A stretch of DNA of 64,000 nucleotides, taken from Ligustrum vulgare. Its lineage: Eukaryota; Streptophyta; Magnoliopsida; Lamiales; Oleaceae. The DNA lies in contig OY743190.1 in assembly GCA_963555705.1 (NCBI GenBank), positions 21,087,491 to 21,151,490 of the forward strand, in the 5' to 3' direction. The notes beneath the pieces were generated by a model. The model did not search any database. It was not told the DNA's origin and worked only from the letters and a program-made list of their open reading frames with translations. This document shows positions 1 through 11,117 of this stretch, piece after piece. How positions within the stretch are numbered: the stretch's first letter is position 1; every line of letters begins with the position of its first letter. The position numbers were made by a program, and so were the translations under genes.

Positions 1-1129
1 ACAAGGACCATCTTATACAGATTGAAAGATGGAAATTGCATGTAAACGGTATAATCACGTGATCGCTCATGGTTATACCGCTCGGTCCCTCGATCGTTCA
101 AAAAGTAAGCAGAACCATTTTTTGTACTAGCACATGATCTTAAGCTGTTGAACCACGCAACGATGTGGCTTTTCATTTGGACTATTTGATGGGCTTTTTA
201 ACCAGAATTTTGATATTATTATCTCCTAATTAACATAGGTTATGCCCAAACATTTATATACTGAACATTATGCACGAGATCAGGGTTCCCAACTCTCTAG
301 AATTCACACAAAATCTCTATCAAATTTTTGAGAGAACCAGTAGGCGTAAAAAGATAAGATTGAAGCTTCATGCAAAAGGAGAAATAATTTATCCAATCGG
401 GTAATGAATTCTATCAAATCCTTTTGTATTTTACCTTTGATCGTGTTTATAGGCTAGGCGTTTGTATTAGAATCTTGATGAAACTCTAAATTTTGAATTT
501 CATGTTTTGATACTCATTTAATTTAATGCAATTTATGGGTTTGAGCAATTATTTCGATCTTTCATGTATCTATAATTATGTGTACAATAATTATATGATT
601 TTTGCTGCATTTTCTTAAATTCGAAAGATTGATCACGTTATACATGTTTTAATTGTCATAAAGTTCGATAAGAGATAGAGATATACCACTATGTTTTATG
701 TTATCTTTCAAAATGTTCACAAAACCTTGATGCTTTTCTATATATTCGTATTCGTCATAGAAATATAGTCGGGTCTCATATGGAAATAGGATTTAATTCA
801 CCATTTGAAAGAAGATTTTAAACCAAATATAAACATTGATATTAAAAATTCCATAAATTGTAGTTAAGCTTTTAAATCAAAGCAAGAATGATGGAAGTAA
901 AGTGGATTCTCGATTCTAGCATGTTTTCTCATAGATTTTATTATTTCAAAGTTGTTTATTTCTATTTGTTAGTAAAATTCCGAATTCAAAAAAAAATTAT
1001 TTTTCTAGTTCCGATTAAGTTAATTAATAAAAAATAATAAGTTTACTCAATCCTCGTTGTATTGTACTTGGACTCAAAATCTACTTTATTACTTGTGTGA
1101 TTTGTACACTCACAGAAGGAGATAGCGCA
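1..1129 (+). mobile_element. Element B: 5' LTR of an Athila/Tat-like Ty3/gypsy retrotransposon, left end outside the window
   Basis: This is the 3' part of a long terminal repeat. It aligns by eye, with scattered substitutions, to 22930-23656, which lies in the same orientation at the far end of element B. The LTR ends at the CA at 1128-1129, just before a 5-base spacer and a TGGCGCC primer-binding site. It contains GC-rich motifs around 55-105 (CACGTGATCGCTCATGG) and 155-172. The start of the LTR is missing because the window begins inside it. Confidence 0.75.
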
Positions 1130-1134
1130 AGTTT

Positions 1135-1151
1135 TGGCGCCTTTGTCGGAG
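1135..1151 (+). promoter_or_regulatory. Element B primer-binding site (TGGCGCC type)
   Basis: TGGCGCCTTTGTCGGAG lies five bases after the LTR end. This resembles the TGGCGCCGTTGCCGG-type primer site common in plant Athila/Tat-like gypsy elements, where a tRNA 3' end primes minus-strand DNA synthesis. The degenerate bases fit an old copy. Confidence 0.65.
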
Positions 1152-1287
1152 AATTGTAATTTAAATTTATTTTTAGATTACTTTAACTAATTCGAACTTT
1201 TTACTGCTTTATTTTATTTTAGTAATTTTTAGTTTTATTTTCAATTCTTTCAATAGTTCTTTTGTTTTTCGCAGATTTGTATATGTA

Positions 1288-2540
1288 ATGTTCGAAACAA
1301 GGTGATCTTATAGAAGTTGATCCTTAAATCGAACACACGACACATTGCATATTAAGAAAAGCAAAAGAAGCAGAAAAACAAAAATATCAAAAATAGGAAG
1401 ATTCGGCAGATAATAATCAGGTAGTACAGGGAGATTAACAAATTGGTGAAGGACTATGCTTGTTGGTAATTTTATGATTCCTCAGATCACTCAAAATTAG
1501 TCAAGCATTGTTTACCCACATTTTAGTTTGGATAATTTTCAATTGAAAACTAATGTTATCAACATGTTTCAAAACGAGCAACAATTTTATGGCAAACGTA
1601 ATGAGAATCCACATACTCATATCTCTAGATTCTTGGAGATGTGCCAACACTTTAAATATCAGGGTGTATAAGATGACGCCATTAGACTTCGCCTATTCGC
1701 ACATACTTTAGGAGACTGATCTTTGGATTGGCTAGATTCTAGTCCAGCTGTAAGCATCACAACTTGGAATGATTTGGTTAAAACTTTTTTGCACAGAATT
1801 CTTTCCACCAGCCAAGGTTGCTAAGCTCAGACATGACATAATAGTATTTCAACAACATGACTTGGAATCATTTGATGAAGTGTGGAGTAGGTTAAAAAAC
1901 ATGCTTAGGAAATGTCTTCAACATGGAATTCCTAAGAATGTTCAGATACAATACTTTTACATTGGTCTATTCCCTCAATACAAAAGCTTGGTAGATTCCT
2001 CATCTAATAGGTCATTGACAACTAAAACTATTGACAGGGAACTGGAATTGTTTGAGAGGATAGCCAATAAAATTGCCATGTGGGCATCTAACAGATCAGT
2101 TAAAAAACCAGTTTGGGTCTGTGAGGTAGACACTATTGCATCATTATCTGTGATAATAGACTCGTTGGTGAACAAGGTAGAGAGCATTACACAATTCAAC
2201 CAAACGACGAAGAATGTAATGATGAGTTGTGAAGAATGTGGAGTAAATCATCTGACTGCAGATGTCCCATTTTGGCATGTTCAATTGAACATGTTGACTT
2301 TTGTACATGGGGACAACATTAATATAATCCATATTCCAATACATACAATCCGAGTTGACGAAATCACCCTAACTTCTTGTGGAGGGATAATCAAAATAGT
2401 GCAGGTTAACATGTACCTCAACATCAAAATGAAGAAAAGAAGCCTACACTTGAAGAGACTGATGGCATGCTCATGAAGAAAATGGAGCAGTTTATGGATA
2501 AAACTGAGCAAAATTCATGGGTAAAGTTTATTTGTTTATG
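1288..2540 (+). pseudogene. Element B gag remnant
   Basis: Decayed Gag of an Athila/Tat-type gypsy element. The stretch from about 1500 gives fragments typical of the Retrotrans_gag family across two frames. It is followed by a clear open segment (1769-2476) with FFPPAKVAKLRHDI, QHDLESFDEVWSRLKNML and a region resembling the conserved C(L/P)xHGIP motif. Gag forms the particle that packages element RNA. Stops upstream of 1769 (in the segment around 1500-1740) and loss of the normal C-terminal frame after 2476 show it is not functional. The ATG at 1288 is only a possible start. Protease-like sequence of the same element follows from about 2940. Confidence 0.7.
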
Positions 2541-2939
2541 AGAATGACAGAAATCACTCTGCAAAAATCATCAGGCTTTGATAAGAAATTTGGAGACACG
2601 TGTGCATTAGATAGCATAGGCTTTGACAAATAGAGCACAGAGAGCACTACTCAGCAATACTGAAATTAATCCAAAAGAGCAAGTATTAGCTATCCAGACT
2701 ATAGAGAAAGACATAGACTCTATTTTAGGAAGTGTCCATTTTGCTCCATGTGACAGTGTATATACCTTCTAAAAGGTTCGACAGAGAAACAAAGGGTAAA
2801 TGCAATTACAACAAGCAATGGTGTTCAACTACCTAAAATCCATGTGAAAGGATCAACTGCAGTTCAAAAAAAGGAAGTTGAAAAGGAGGAAAACATGTTG
2901 AAGCTTCTGAAAAGGCACCTGAAATAATAGGTAAAATAG
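2541..2939 (+). other. Element B gag-protease linker, decayed
   Basis: No open frame longer than a few dozen codons. By position this is the variable, lysine/glutamate-rich linker between Gag and protease. Scattered AAG/GAA codons support that, but no motif is recognisable. Confidence 0.35.
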
Positions 2940-4985
2940 ATAAAGTGAAATCAACAATTAAGCCTTACGATCCCCTATTCATTTCCCACGGTGATTGAAG
3001 AAAAATATTGAAGATCAATAGTTCAATAATTTCCTAGAAATGCTCAAAGAACTGCACATCAACCTTCCCTTCGTTGATGCAATTAGGCAAATATTAAGCT
3101 ACTCAAATTTTTTGAAAGACATGATATTCAAAAAGAGGAAGTTTGAGGAGTTCGAAACAGTATCCTTAAATGAAAAATGTAGCACAATATTGCAAAAGAA
3201 GATTCCACCTCAACTTAAGGATCCAGGAAGTTTCTCAATACCTTAAATTATTGGTGATTTAAAATTTAAATTATTTTATGTGATCTTGATGTAAGTATAA
3301 ATCTGATGCCCTTATCTGTCTATATGAAGCTAGGATTGGGAGATCTCAAACCCATGTATTCATATTGTAGCTAGCCGATCGTTTATTCAGACATCTATTC
3401 CCTCCACGAGTGCACGAGTCCCACAAGTAATAAAGTGGACGTGAGTCCAAGTATCGATCCTACAGAGATTGTTGTAAATTGTATTTTATATTACAATTCC
3501 TTAACTGGAACTAAAGAAAGCTTTGAATTTGATTTTTTGAATTTGATTTTTTGTTGTGAAAAATAAATTAAAAACTAAACTAAAGAAACAATAAAAATTT
3601 TGATTTAAAACCTTATGAAAATAAGCGCGTTAGAATTATGAATCCATTTTGACTCTATTATCCATATTTTAACCAAATTATTTAAATACAATTCACGGGT
3701 TTTGAATTTTCATATTCCAAATATAGTTAAAAGTCCCTTTCAGACAAGTATTAACACATATTCCTACACACGACCCAACTATATTTCTATGTTGAATGCG
3801 AATGTGTAAGAAAACATTAAAAGATTTGTGAATAGTATAGAAGACAACACAAAGTATAGGGGTATATTTCTATCTCCTATCGGACTTTGTAGCAATTGAA
3901 ACAAGTCTAATGAAATCCTAATCTTTCAAACTTAAGAAATCATAACATGAATTACCTAATAATTGGCCAGAAAATTATATGATAATCAAAGCACGAATCA
4001 ATTGCATCAATACCATGAATTGTATGAAATAAATAATAGATTAAAACATGGAGTCAAGAATTCAAAATTTCATCACAATTCTAACACAATTAACCTAGCC
4101 TAGAAACATAATTGAATAGAAATCACAAGAAAAATAAAAGGATTTCACCCCGTTCATCTTCTTGTTCTTTGGTTTTCAATTTTGCTCTTAACGTGGCATG
4201 GATCCCTCGGCACTTTTGGCAGCGTTTTAGAATGAAACATGACAATTGGGAACCCTTAATTTCGTGCCCCAATTAATGTATTTAAAGATGTTCTCAAAAT
4301 TAGGTTACTTGGGGAGAAAGTCTATTGAGTTCTGTGCAAAAAGCCCATCAGACGGCCCAGTCGGACAACCGTGCGACCACACAGTTCAAAAATGTACGAC
4401 CGCACGCCTCTGCAGGTTGGCTTTAGTTGCTGATTTTTATCGTCATGCGACCGCGGGGTTATATTCCATGCGACGGCATGGTTTCCCGGATTTAGGTAAT
4501 TTCCATCTTTTGTTTCAGTTTAAGTTGGTCCCTAATTTTTTATTGCATAGCTGGTCCTCCAACTTTCGATTGTTGCAATTTAACCCCTGAATTTCTTATA
4601 TCTTCCAAATTTGATTTCTTCTTCCATTTTTCTTCCAATTGGTCCTTTGATTAACTGTATCAACTCTTAATTTGCACACTTTGACACTTTTATCATCTAA
4701 TTGCTCAACTGCTGAAATATAAACAAACAACAAGGAAATAAATAGAAAATATTCCTGAAAAAACAATTAAAATCCTACTTTCGGGATAGAAATAAGTGTA
4801 TAAAATACACTTATCAACATCCATACGGGATCATTGAAGATGTTCTGGTAAAAGAGGAAAAATTTGATATTCCTAGTTGACTTTGTGATACTGGACATGG
4901 AGGAGGACAGCAGGATGCCCTTGATCTTAGGCTGACTTTTCCTTACTAGATTCATTTCTTGAAAATTGCTCCAAAATTGAGTTTC
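2940..4985 (+). pseudogene. Element B aspartic protease region, interrupted by solo LTR S1
   Basis: The open segment 3040-3246 reads LPFVDAIRQI, FLKDMIFKKRK, FETVSLNEKCS and IPPQLKDPGSFSIP, the stretch that precedes the retropepsin domain in Athila/Tat-like elements. It continues with KLGLGDLKPM around 3330-3355. S1 then interrupts it. After S1, from 4822, the frame resumes with PYGIIEDVLVK-like and MEEDSRMPLILG-like sequence typical of the protease C-terminus, with frameshifts and stops. The host sequence joins precisely across S1 once one ACATC target duplicate is removed. No reverse transcriptase or integrase follows, so pol has been deleted. Confidence 0.7.
3396..4816 (-). mobile_element. 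Solo LTR S1 (Ty3/gypsy, TGATAAGTG family), reverse orientation
   Basis: On the minus strand it starts TGATAAGTGTATTTTATACA and ends near CGAATA (expected CGAACA). It is flanked by the perfect 5-bp target duplication ACATC (3391-3395 and 4817-4821). It is the reverse-strand relative of S2 (11118-12590), sharing the start, the AGTAATAAAGTGGACGT-type 3' region and the internal layout. No primer site or coding DNA accompanies it, so it is the product of LTR-LTR recombination. It contains GCGACC/CGACCGC-type GC-rich hairpin modules around 4370-4480. Confidence 0.85.
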
Positions 4986-6504
4986 AATCACAGCATGGGG
5001 ATGAGGAAAGATTTGAGCATAGGGTCAAAACAAGTGACAAAGCCTCAACATCTTGTTTCATGCCACCTTGAAGATTTCTGCCAAAAATTCTAGCTTTGAA
5101 CTATAAACTAAGCGCTTATTGGGAAGTAACCCAATTCTCGAACTCTTTTTATTTATTATGTTTGATTTACTGTTTGATATTTTCTTAACATCGGTAGGTT
5201 GCATGCATATTGCGTTGCATTTTTAAATCTTTGATATGTTTTATTACTTTTTTTTTATCACTAGCACACACTTGAACCTAGAACATGAGAATACTATTAG
5301 GTGATAGGTGGTGTGCATGACGAAGTAAATCAGGGTTGAAAATGGAATTTGAATGAAACAAAGAAAATTTTAAGATTCTACAATTTAACCACGTGATCGC
5401 GCTTGTGTTATATCATGCGAATGTGCATAGGCCATTAAATTAAGCAGTAGCTACAAACTTTCCCCACAGGATTGTGCATTCTTTAGGCACGCGATCGCGC
5501 AAGCTTTTTCTTAGCAAAGGCAGGCTTTTAACCAAGTTTCAGAATTTTACAATTTTATAATATCATACACGTTTTCTTCCCCCCAAATGACCCTCCAAGT
5601 TGATTTTCGTCAAATATACAATTTCAACATTACATTGCATTCAAATTCAAAGCTTTCATCACACTTCAAAATCAATTCAATGGTATGATTTTACACACTT
5701 TAAGAGGGATTATGCATGATAATTGTGATTTTCTTGGTATTCTTGTGATTTTCAAATTGTGCATTGATGGAAATTAGATCTAGGCTAGATGTGGATCCAT
5801 GGAATAATGATTCTTGGTGAAAATTTTTGGATTATTTCAAATGCCCAAAGCTATGATTTCTCATTGAATGTTTCAATGCATAGAAGGTGTCTGATATAAT
5901 GTTTCAATGAGTTCTTCCTCTTGTTTTTGCAAAAAAAATTTGAGTGAACCTCTTTGGATAATTTATACATCATAAGTAAATCATAGATTTGGAGTTGTTT
6001 GAGGTATAGAACTCGACATTGACACCATTGCACTTCATTGCATGCATCACTGCACTAGAAAACTGCTTCATGTCACTACTTCATCATATCTTTTCCTGAC
6101 CCAAATGAACTCCGTTCAAGCTGAATTTGGATATGTTGTAGATCAGATTACTTACTTTCATATGCCAAGACGTGTCTCGGGAAGATTTCATTTTTTTGAG
6201 AAGATGTCAAAGGCTGAAAAACAATGGTCGTCTATACTCTAAAATTTTGTTATTTTGCTATATCTTAGTTTGGGGGTGTTTTTTTGCTCTATTTAAATAT
6301 CTATAAGGTGTGTATAGTGCTAATGTTTTTATTTCTCATTTTCAAGGAACACACCACCTGAAAAATTCTCAAACCATACAAAGGAAAGCAAGGAAATGAT
6401 CGAATCGTCCAGGATAAGTCAACGAGAAAGGCTCAAATGATGACATAGCACATCTAAACCTGGGAAGTACTTGACCCCTCTACTTTATATTATTTATAAA
6501 TATC
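4986..6504 (+). other. Element B 3' spacer, first part (no gene)
   Basis: Sequence after the deleted pol. It includes GCGCTTATTGGGAAGTAACCC at about 5111, a signature seen before the 3' untranslated part of many plant gypsy elements. It also has two GC-rich modules, CACGTGATCGCGC near 5391 and CACGCGATCGCGC near 5489. A 66-codon open segment (6042-6242) has no recognisable domain. The spacer continues at 15089 after element A. Confidence 0.5.
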
Positions 6505-6509
6505 ATATC

Positions 6510-7736
6510 TAATGAGTACCAGAGTGGCCTATGAGCAAGGACCCGTTACATGTACCGGTGGGACCGATAACGAGGCTAGGGGCTAAGAATATCAAACAAG
6601 TCATGCAAGGATTTATGCAAGCTTGGGTGGATGAGCATTCAAGTACAAGACCAAAGACCCTACTTTTGACTCATGACATGATAGAAGAGGAGCCAAAGTT
6701 GATGCAAGTGATTTGGGCCGAGAATCAAGTTCAAGAACAAGGAGTTGGGGATTTAAACCACGCGACCGCATGGTATAAAGTTGAGAGTGATCGCTACCTT
6801 CGCTGAAAAGAAGACCTGAGATATTTTTGCCTCTCCACGCGATCGCCACCGTGATGCCTGCGCGATCGCGTGGGTAAAGAAATTAGGGTTTTACGCATTT
6901 TTTTATTCTTTTTCCTTTTTGGGCCCATATGTTGCGGCTTTGTCTTGTTTTCCGCAAGAATAATCTTTATTACTTACTTTTCATTCATTGTAAACAAACC
7001 TTTGAGATTATTGATAACTAAAGGTGAGATATTCCCTTGTTCTTCTTCATTCTTAACGAACAAGTCGAACCTATCAAAGGATTAGACAACCTTTGTGACG
7101 TTCACCCTTTGTAGTTCTTATCTCCGCCTCATAACGGATCTTTGGTTTGATATACCTTGGGTTCTTGCGTCGTGAGATCGGGGTTGCATTGCTATCTGAT
7201 GGCGTACAGGACCAAGCCCTAGCATTTTTGGATCGTTGGGATCGGCGCGCATGAGGTGTTGAGCTTCGCAACTTCAAACGGCCATAACTTTGTCATACGG
7301 TGTCCGTTTTGGGCCCATAAGTACTTTTCGGAAAGGTCTCGACGAGCCGGACAAGACTCACTGCTATGCTATGATGTATGATGGTTTTTAGTCGTTTGAG
7401 GTCGTTTAGAGCCTCAAAACGTCACTTTTCTATCTTTATTTATTTAAATTTTATGTTCGCGTTTTATTTTAATAAGCCCAGTCCGTTTAATGGCCCATGG
7501 GCATTAGGTTTTCAGTATTTAAGATTGTCTTTTGTTATGAGGGGATTTCGACTTTTGAATAAACATTGCTTGTTTTCTCGTGAGTTGATAGCCGTGTGGT
7601 TGAGAATTCAATTATTGTGTGGGTTTTTCGTAGGTGCGCCTACATCACTATCATTTACCAATTGGATTTAGGGCTTTCCGGCATTTCGAGTCTTAATTCC
7701 CCGTGTTCTTCGTGATCCCGATAACGGATCACATCA
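6510..7736 (+). repeat. Element A 5' LTR (1227 bp)
   Basis: Starts TAATGAGTACC (TG mutated to TA if the start is at 6510) and ends GATCACATCA. It matches the 3' LTR at both ends but has about 450 bp more (roughly 7196-7645). GC-rich hairpin modules sit at 6760-6775 and 6838-6873 (CCACGCGATCGCC, GCGCGATCGCGTGGG). The block 7281-7400 (gccataactttgtcatacgg onward) is shared with a fragment inside the CACTA element at 58270-58390. Confidence 0.85.
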
Positions 7737-7738
7737 TC

Positions 7739-7750
7739 TGGTATCAGAGC
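7739..7750 (+). promoter_or_regulatory. Element A primer-binding site (tRNA-iMet)
   Basis: TGGTATCAGAGC lies two bases after the LTR end. It is complementary to the 3' end of plant initiator methionine tRNA. Confidence 0.9.
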
Positions 7751-8395
7751 TAATCTTTAAATCCAATTTTTTTTATATTTCTTGATTTATTTTTTGTTTT
7801 TGTTCCATTATTGAAATTTCATTCAATTCTTGGGTTTCTTAAAATTCTTCACTAATTCAAGATTGGTCGTAATTTCAATTCTTGTTCTTGTTGATTGTTC
7901 TCGATTAGTAAAAAAGAAAAAGGAAAAAAAAAAAAGAAAAAAGTGATTATTATTGATAATAAAGATCAAGAACGCAATTCCAATTTCAAGAAGACCTTTC
8001 TTGATATATTTTACATTATTTCCTACATTCTTGATAGTTTCTCATTATCTATTACTACTCTAAAAATTCATTCTTGGTTCATACAATCAAAATTTCTATT
8101 TTTTTCAAGAAAAACACCTTCTTGAAAATCTTCCATTCGTTATTCCATTGTTGTGTATTCTCGATCCATTCTTGTCATTGAGCTTTGGGGTAACTTCCAC
8201 GGGGGTCAAATCCTTAACTAGTTTGGTTGGTTCATTGAGAACTAGAGAAAAGGGAAAACGAGAGGAAAAAGGCAGAGTGGTGAGAATATTAGAGGGAAAA
8301 AGCCAAAAATTGAGTGATAGACGAGTGCTAAACACGTGAGGATATCTCCCATATATTTAATTTTCTTTTTTTTTTCTTTTACTTGATCACTAACC

Positions 8396-9748
8396 ATGTC
8401 ACAGAAAGATGTGTCATCAACAGGGGAGGATAACCAACAATTTCACCTCCTTGCCATGAAGGAAAAACAGTTTGCGAAGTGGGAAGCAACATTGGATGCA
8501 AAATTGGATGCGAGGTTGGGGAAGGTTAATGAATCAGTAGGAATGTGTGCTATAGCCACTACTCAACCGTGTTAGGAGAAACCACAGACGCTACCCAATA
8601 TCAGGAGACCACTAAGGTATGACTTTAATCCTCAACATGGAGTTAGGGATGATAATGTTGGGAATGTTGAAAGTGGTAGTGATAGTGGGGATATGTCTAT
8701 GGCCAGTTGGGGTAGAAGGAGAGATTGAGGTGATAGACGCGAAAGGGGATATATGTGTGAACGTAGGGAGAGAGATGAAATGGACGGGAGTATTGGAAAT
8801 ATTAAAATGTCAATTCCACTGTTCCAGGGCAAAAGTAATCCGGATGTTTATTTTGAATGGGAAAAAAGGGTAGAATTGATTTTTGATTGTCACAACTATT
8901 CTGAGGCGAAAAAGGTAAAATTGGCGGTAGTAGAATTTACTGATTATGCTATAGTGTGGTGGGATCAATTGGTGACAAGTAGAAGGAGGAACCGTGAGAG
9001 ACCAATAGAAACTTGGGATGAGTTGAAAGCCCTCATGAGAAAACCCAACCATTACTACAGGGATATTTACCAAAAATTACAAACCCTTTCTCAAGGTAAT
9101 AGGAGTGTAGAGGAATACCATAGAGAGATGGAGATGGCTATGATTAGGGAAAACATCGAAGAGGATCCGGAGGCGACCATGGCTAGATTTTTAAGTGGTT
9201 TGAACCGAGAGATTTCCAACGTGATTAAATTGCAGCATTATGTTGAGTAGGAGGAGATGTTGTATATGGCCATGAAGGTGGAAAGGCAATTAAAAAGAAA
9301 GGGGACAGGGAGATTTCCTATAGGTTCTACTTCTTTTGGGAAACCTGCATGGAGTGGGAATTCCAAAAATGATGGAGTTGTGTAAAAGGGGAAGTTCGAG
9401 TCACCAAAGGGAAAGGTGGAGCCACCCAACAAAGGTAAAACTAATTCTGACTCTTAAACTCCTAGGAGTAGAGATATTAGATGTTTTATATGTACGGGTC
9501 TTGGGCATATTTCTTCACAATGTCCAAATAAAAGGGTGTTGGTTGTGCGTAGAGGGGTACTGGTATCGGAAGATGAGGAGGAAGTAGAGAATGCGTTTAA
9601 GGATATGCCTATGTTAGAAGATGCTAGTGATTGTGAGGATGGGGACTATGCTGTAGCTCAATCACTTATTACTAGGCGTGCCCTTAGTACACGAGCTAAG
9701 GTTGAGGAGTTGGGTGAGCAAAGAGAGAATATTTTCCATACTAGGTGA
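8396..9748 (+). pseudogene. Element A gag remnant with CCHC zinc knuckle
   Basis: A single frame from the ATG at 8396 holds the whole Gag without a frameshift but with several in-frame stops (near 8572, 8727, 9248, 9383, 9455 and 9746). The best segment is 8753-9250, with IPLFQGKSNPDVYFEWEKR, WWDQLVTSRRR and MARFLSGLNREI, typical of Retrotrans_gag. A zinc knuckle, CFICTGLGHISSQC (C-x2-C-x4-H-x4-C), sits at about 9480-9525 and would bind nucleic acid. The stops are mostly TAG, TGA or TAA where CAG, CGA or CAA would fit, the pattern of methyl-cytosine deamination. Confidence 0.85.
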
Positions 9749-9751
9749 TTT

Positions 9752-10290
9752 GTGAACAACAAAGTATGTAGTTTGATAATTGATGGGGGTAGCTATACAA
9801 ATGTGGCTAGTGCTACTCTTGCACAGAAGTTGTGCTTACCTTTGATAAAACACCCTAGACCCTATAAACTGCAATGGTTAAATGAATCTGGGGAATTAAA
9901 GGTGAATAAGCAAGTGGTGATTGATCTTGCTATTAGGAAATTTGAAGACATGGTGGTGTGTGATGTGGTCCCCATGCATGCGAGACACATCTTGTTAGGT
10001 AGGCCGTGGCAATTTGACAGAAGGGTTGTTCATGATGGTTACAAAAATAGATACACTTTTATCAAGGATGGGAAGAGTATAAAACTTATGCCTTTGACAC
10101 CACAACAGGTCTATAAGGACCAACTGAAATTAAAAAGTGAGAAAGAGGGAAAGAGAGTTTGGATCATGATCCCAAAAAAAGGAGAGTTGAGTGATCAAAA
10201 GAGAGTTGGGACAACGATCCCAGAAAAAGGAGAGGGTGTGAAGAGTGCCAGAAAAGAAAAAGAGAGAAAATAAAAGTGAGCTTCTACGTA
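9752..10290 (+). pseudogene. Element A aspartic protease domain
   Basis: In the same frame as gag. The catalytic region reads LIIDGGSYTNVAS (DGGS in place of the usual DSGA/DTGA, as in many chromoviruses). It is followed by HARHILLGRPWQFDR, the conserved LLGRPW flap/C-terminal motif of retropepsins, and a lysine-rich tail to about 10270. The domain itself is uninterrupted for 173 codons, but it is preceded by the stop at 9746 and the frame ends before RT. It would mature the Gag-Pol polyprotein. Confidence 0.85.
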
Positions 10291-11112
10291 AAACAAAGTG
10301 AGATTACCAGTTGGTTATCCCTAACCGGCCAGCTTATAGGAGTAATCCGGAAGAAACAAAAGAGCTTCAAAGGCAAGTTGAGGAATTGTTGGAATCGTTG
10401 AACAAGGGCTGTGTCAGAGAAAGCATGAGCCCATGTGCAGTACCAGTGTTGCTAGTGCCCAAGAAGGATGGAACTTGGAGGATGTGCGTGGATTGTAGAG
10501 CAGTCAACAATATCAGGTAAAGTATTGACATCCTATACCTAGATTAGATGATATGCTTGATGAGTTGCATGGAGCATGTATGTTTAGCAAAATAGATCTC
10601 AAAAGTGGCTATCACCAAATTCTCATGAAAGAAGGTGATGAATGGAAAACCGCCTTCAAAACCAAATATGGTTTATATGAATGGATGGTTATGCCATTCA
10701 GCCTCTCAAATGCCCTGGCACTTTTATGAGACTTATGAACCATGTTTTACGTGCTTACATTGGTAAATTTGTTGTGGTATACTTTGATGACATTTTAGTG
10801 TATAGTAAGGACTTAGGTGATCACATTGAACATTTAAGATCACTATTGGAAGTTTTGAAAACTGAGAAACTATATGCTAGTTTTAAGAAGTGTACCTTTT
10901 GCATGGAAAAGGTGATTTTTCTAGGATTTTTTGTTAGTGCAAATGGTGTTGAGGTAGATGAGGAGAAAATTCGTGCTATTAAAGAGTGGTCAACTCCCAA
11001 AGTATTACAGAGGTTAGGAGCTTTCACGGGTTGGCTAGGTTTTATAGGAGATTTGTTAAAGACTTTAGTACACTTGCAGCACCACTCACGAAAATAGTCA
11101 AGAAAAGTGTAG
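10291..11112 (+). pseudogene. Element A reverse transcriptase remnant
   Basis: RT motifs lie in three pieces. 10311-10520 has [20 protein letters not shown] and [18 protein letters not shown]. An unframed stretch (10520-10700) encodes [21 protein letters not shown] and MPFSLSN. 10726-11097 has VVVYFDDILVYSKDL, with the catalytic YFDD at 10780-10791, then FLGFFVSANG. At least two frameshifts and a stop break the gene. The domain ends where solo LTR S2 is inserted, five bases after 11112. The enzyme would copy element RNA to DNA. Confidence 0.9.
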
Positions 11113-11117
11113 GATTT

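Noticed and set aside
6042..6242. 66-codon ORF in the element B 3' spacer
   Set aside because: No domain, no conserved partner in the window. It could be an env-position remnant, but nothing supports that.
7895..8335. Short ORFs after element A's primer site
   Set aside because: They lie in the untranslated leader. Composition is Lys-rich from an A-run, and the supported gag ATG is at 8396.
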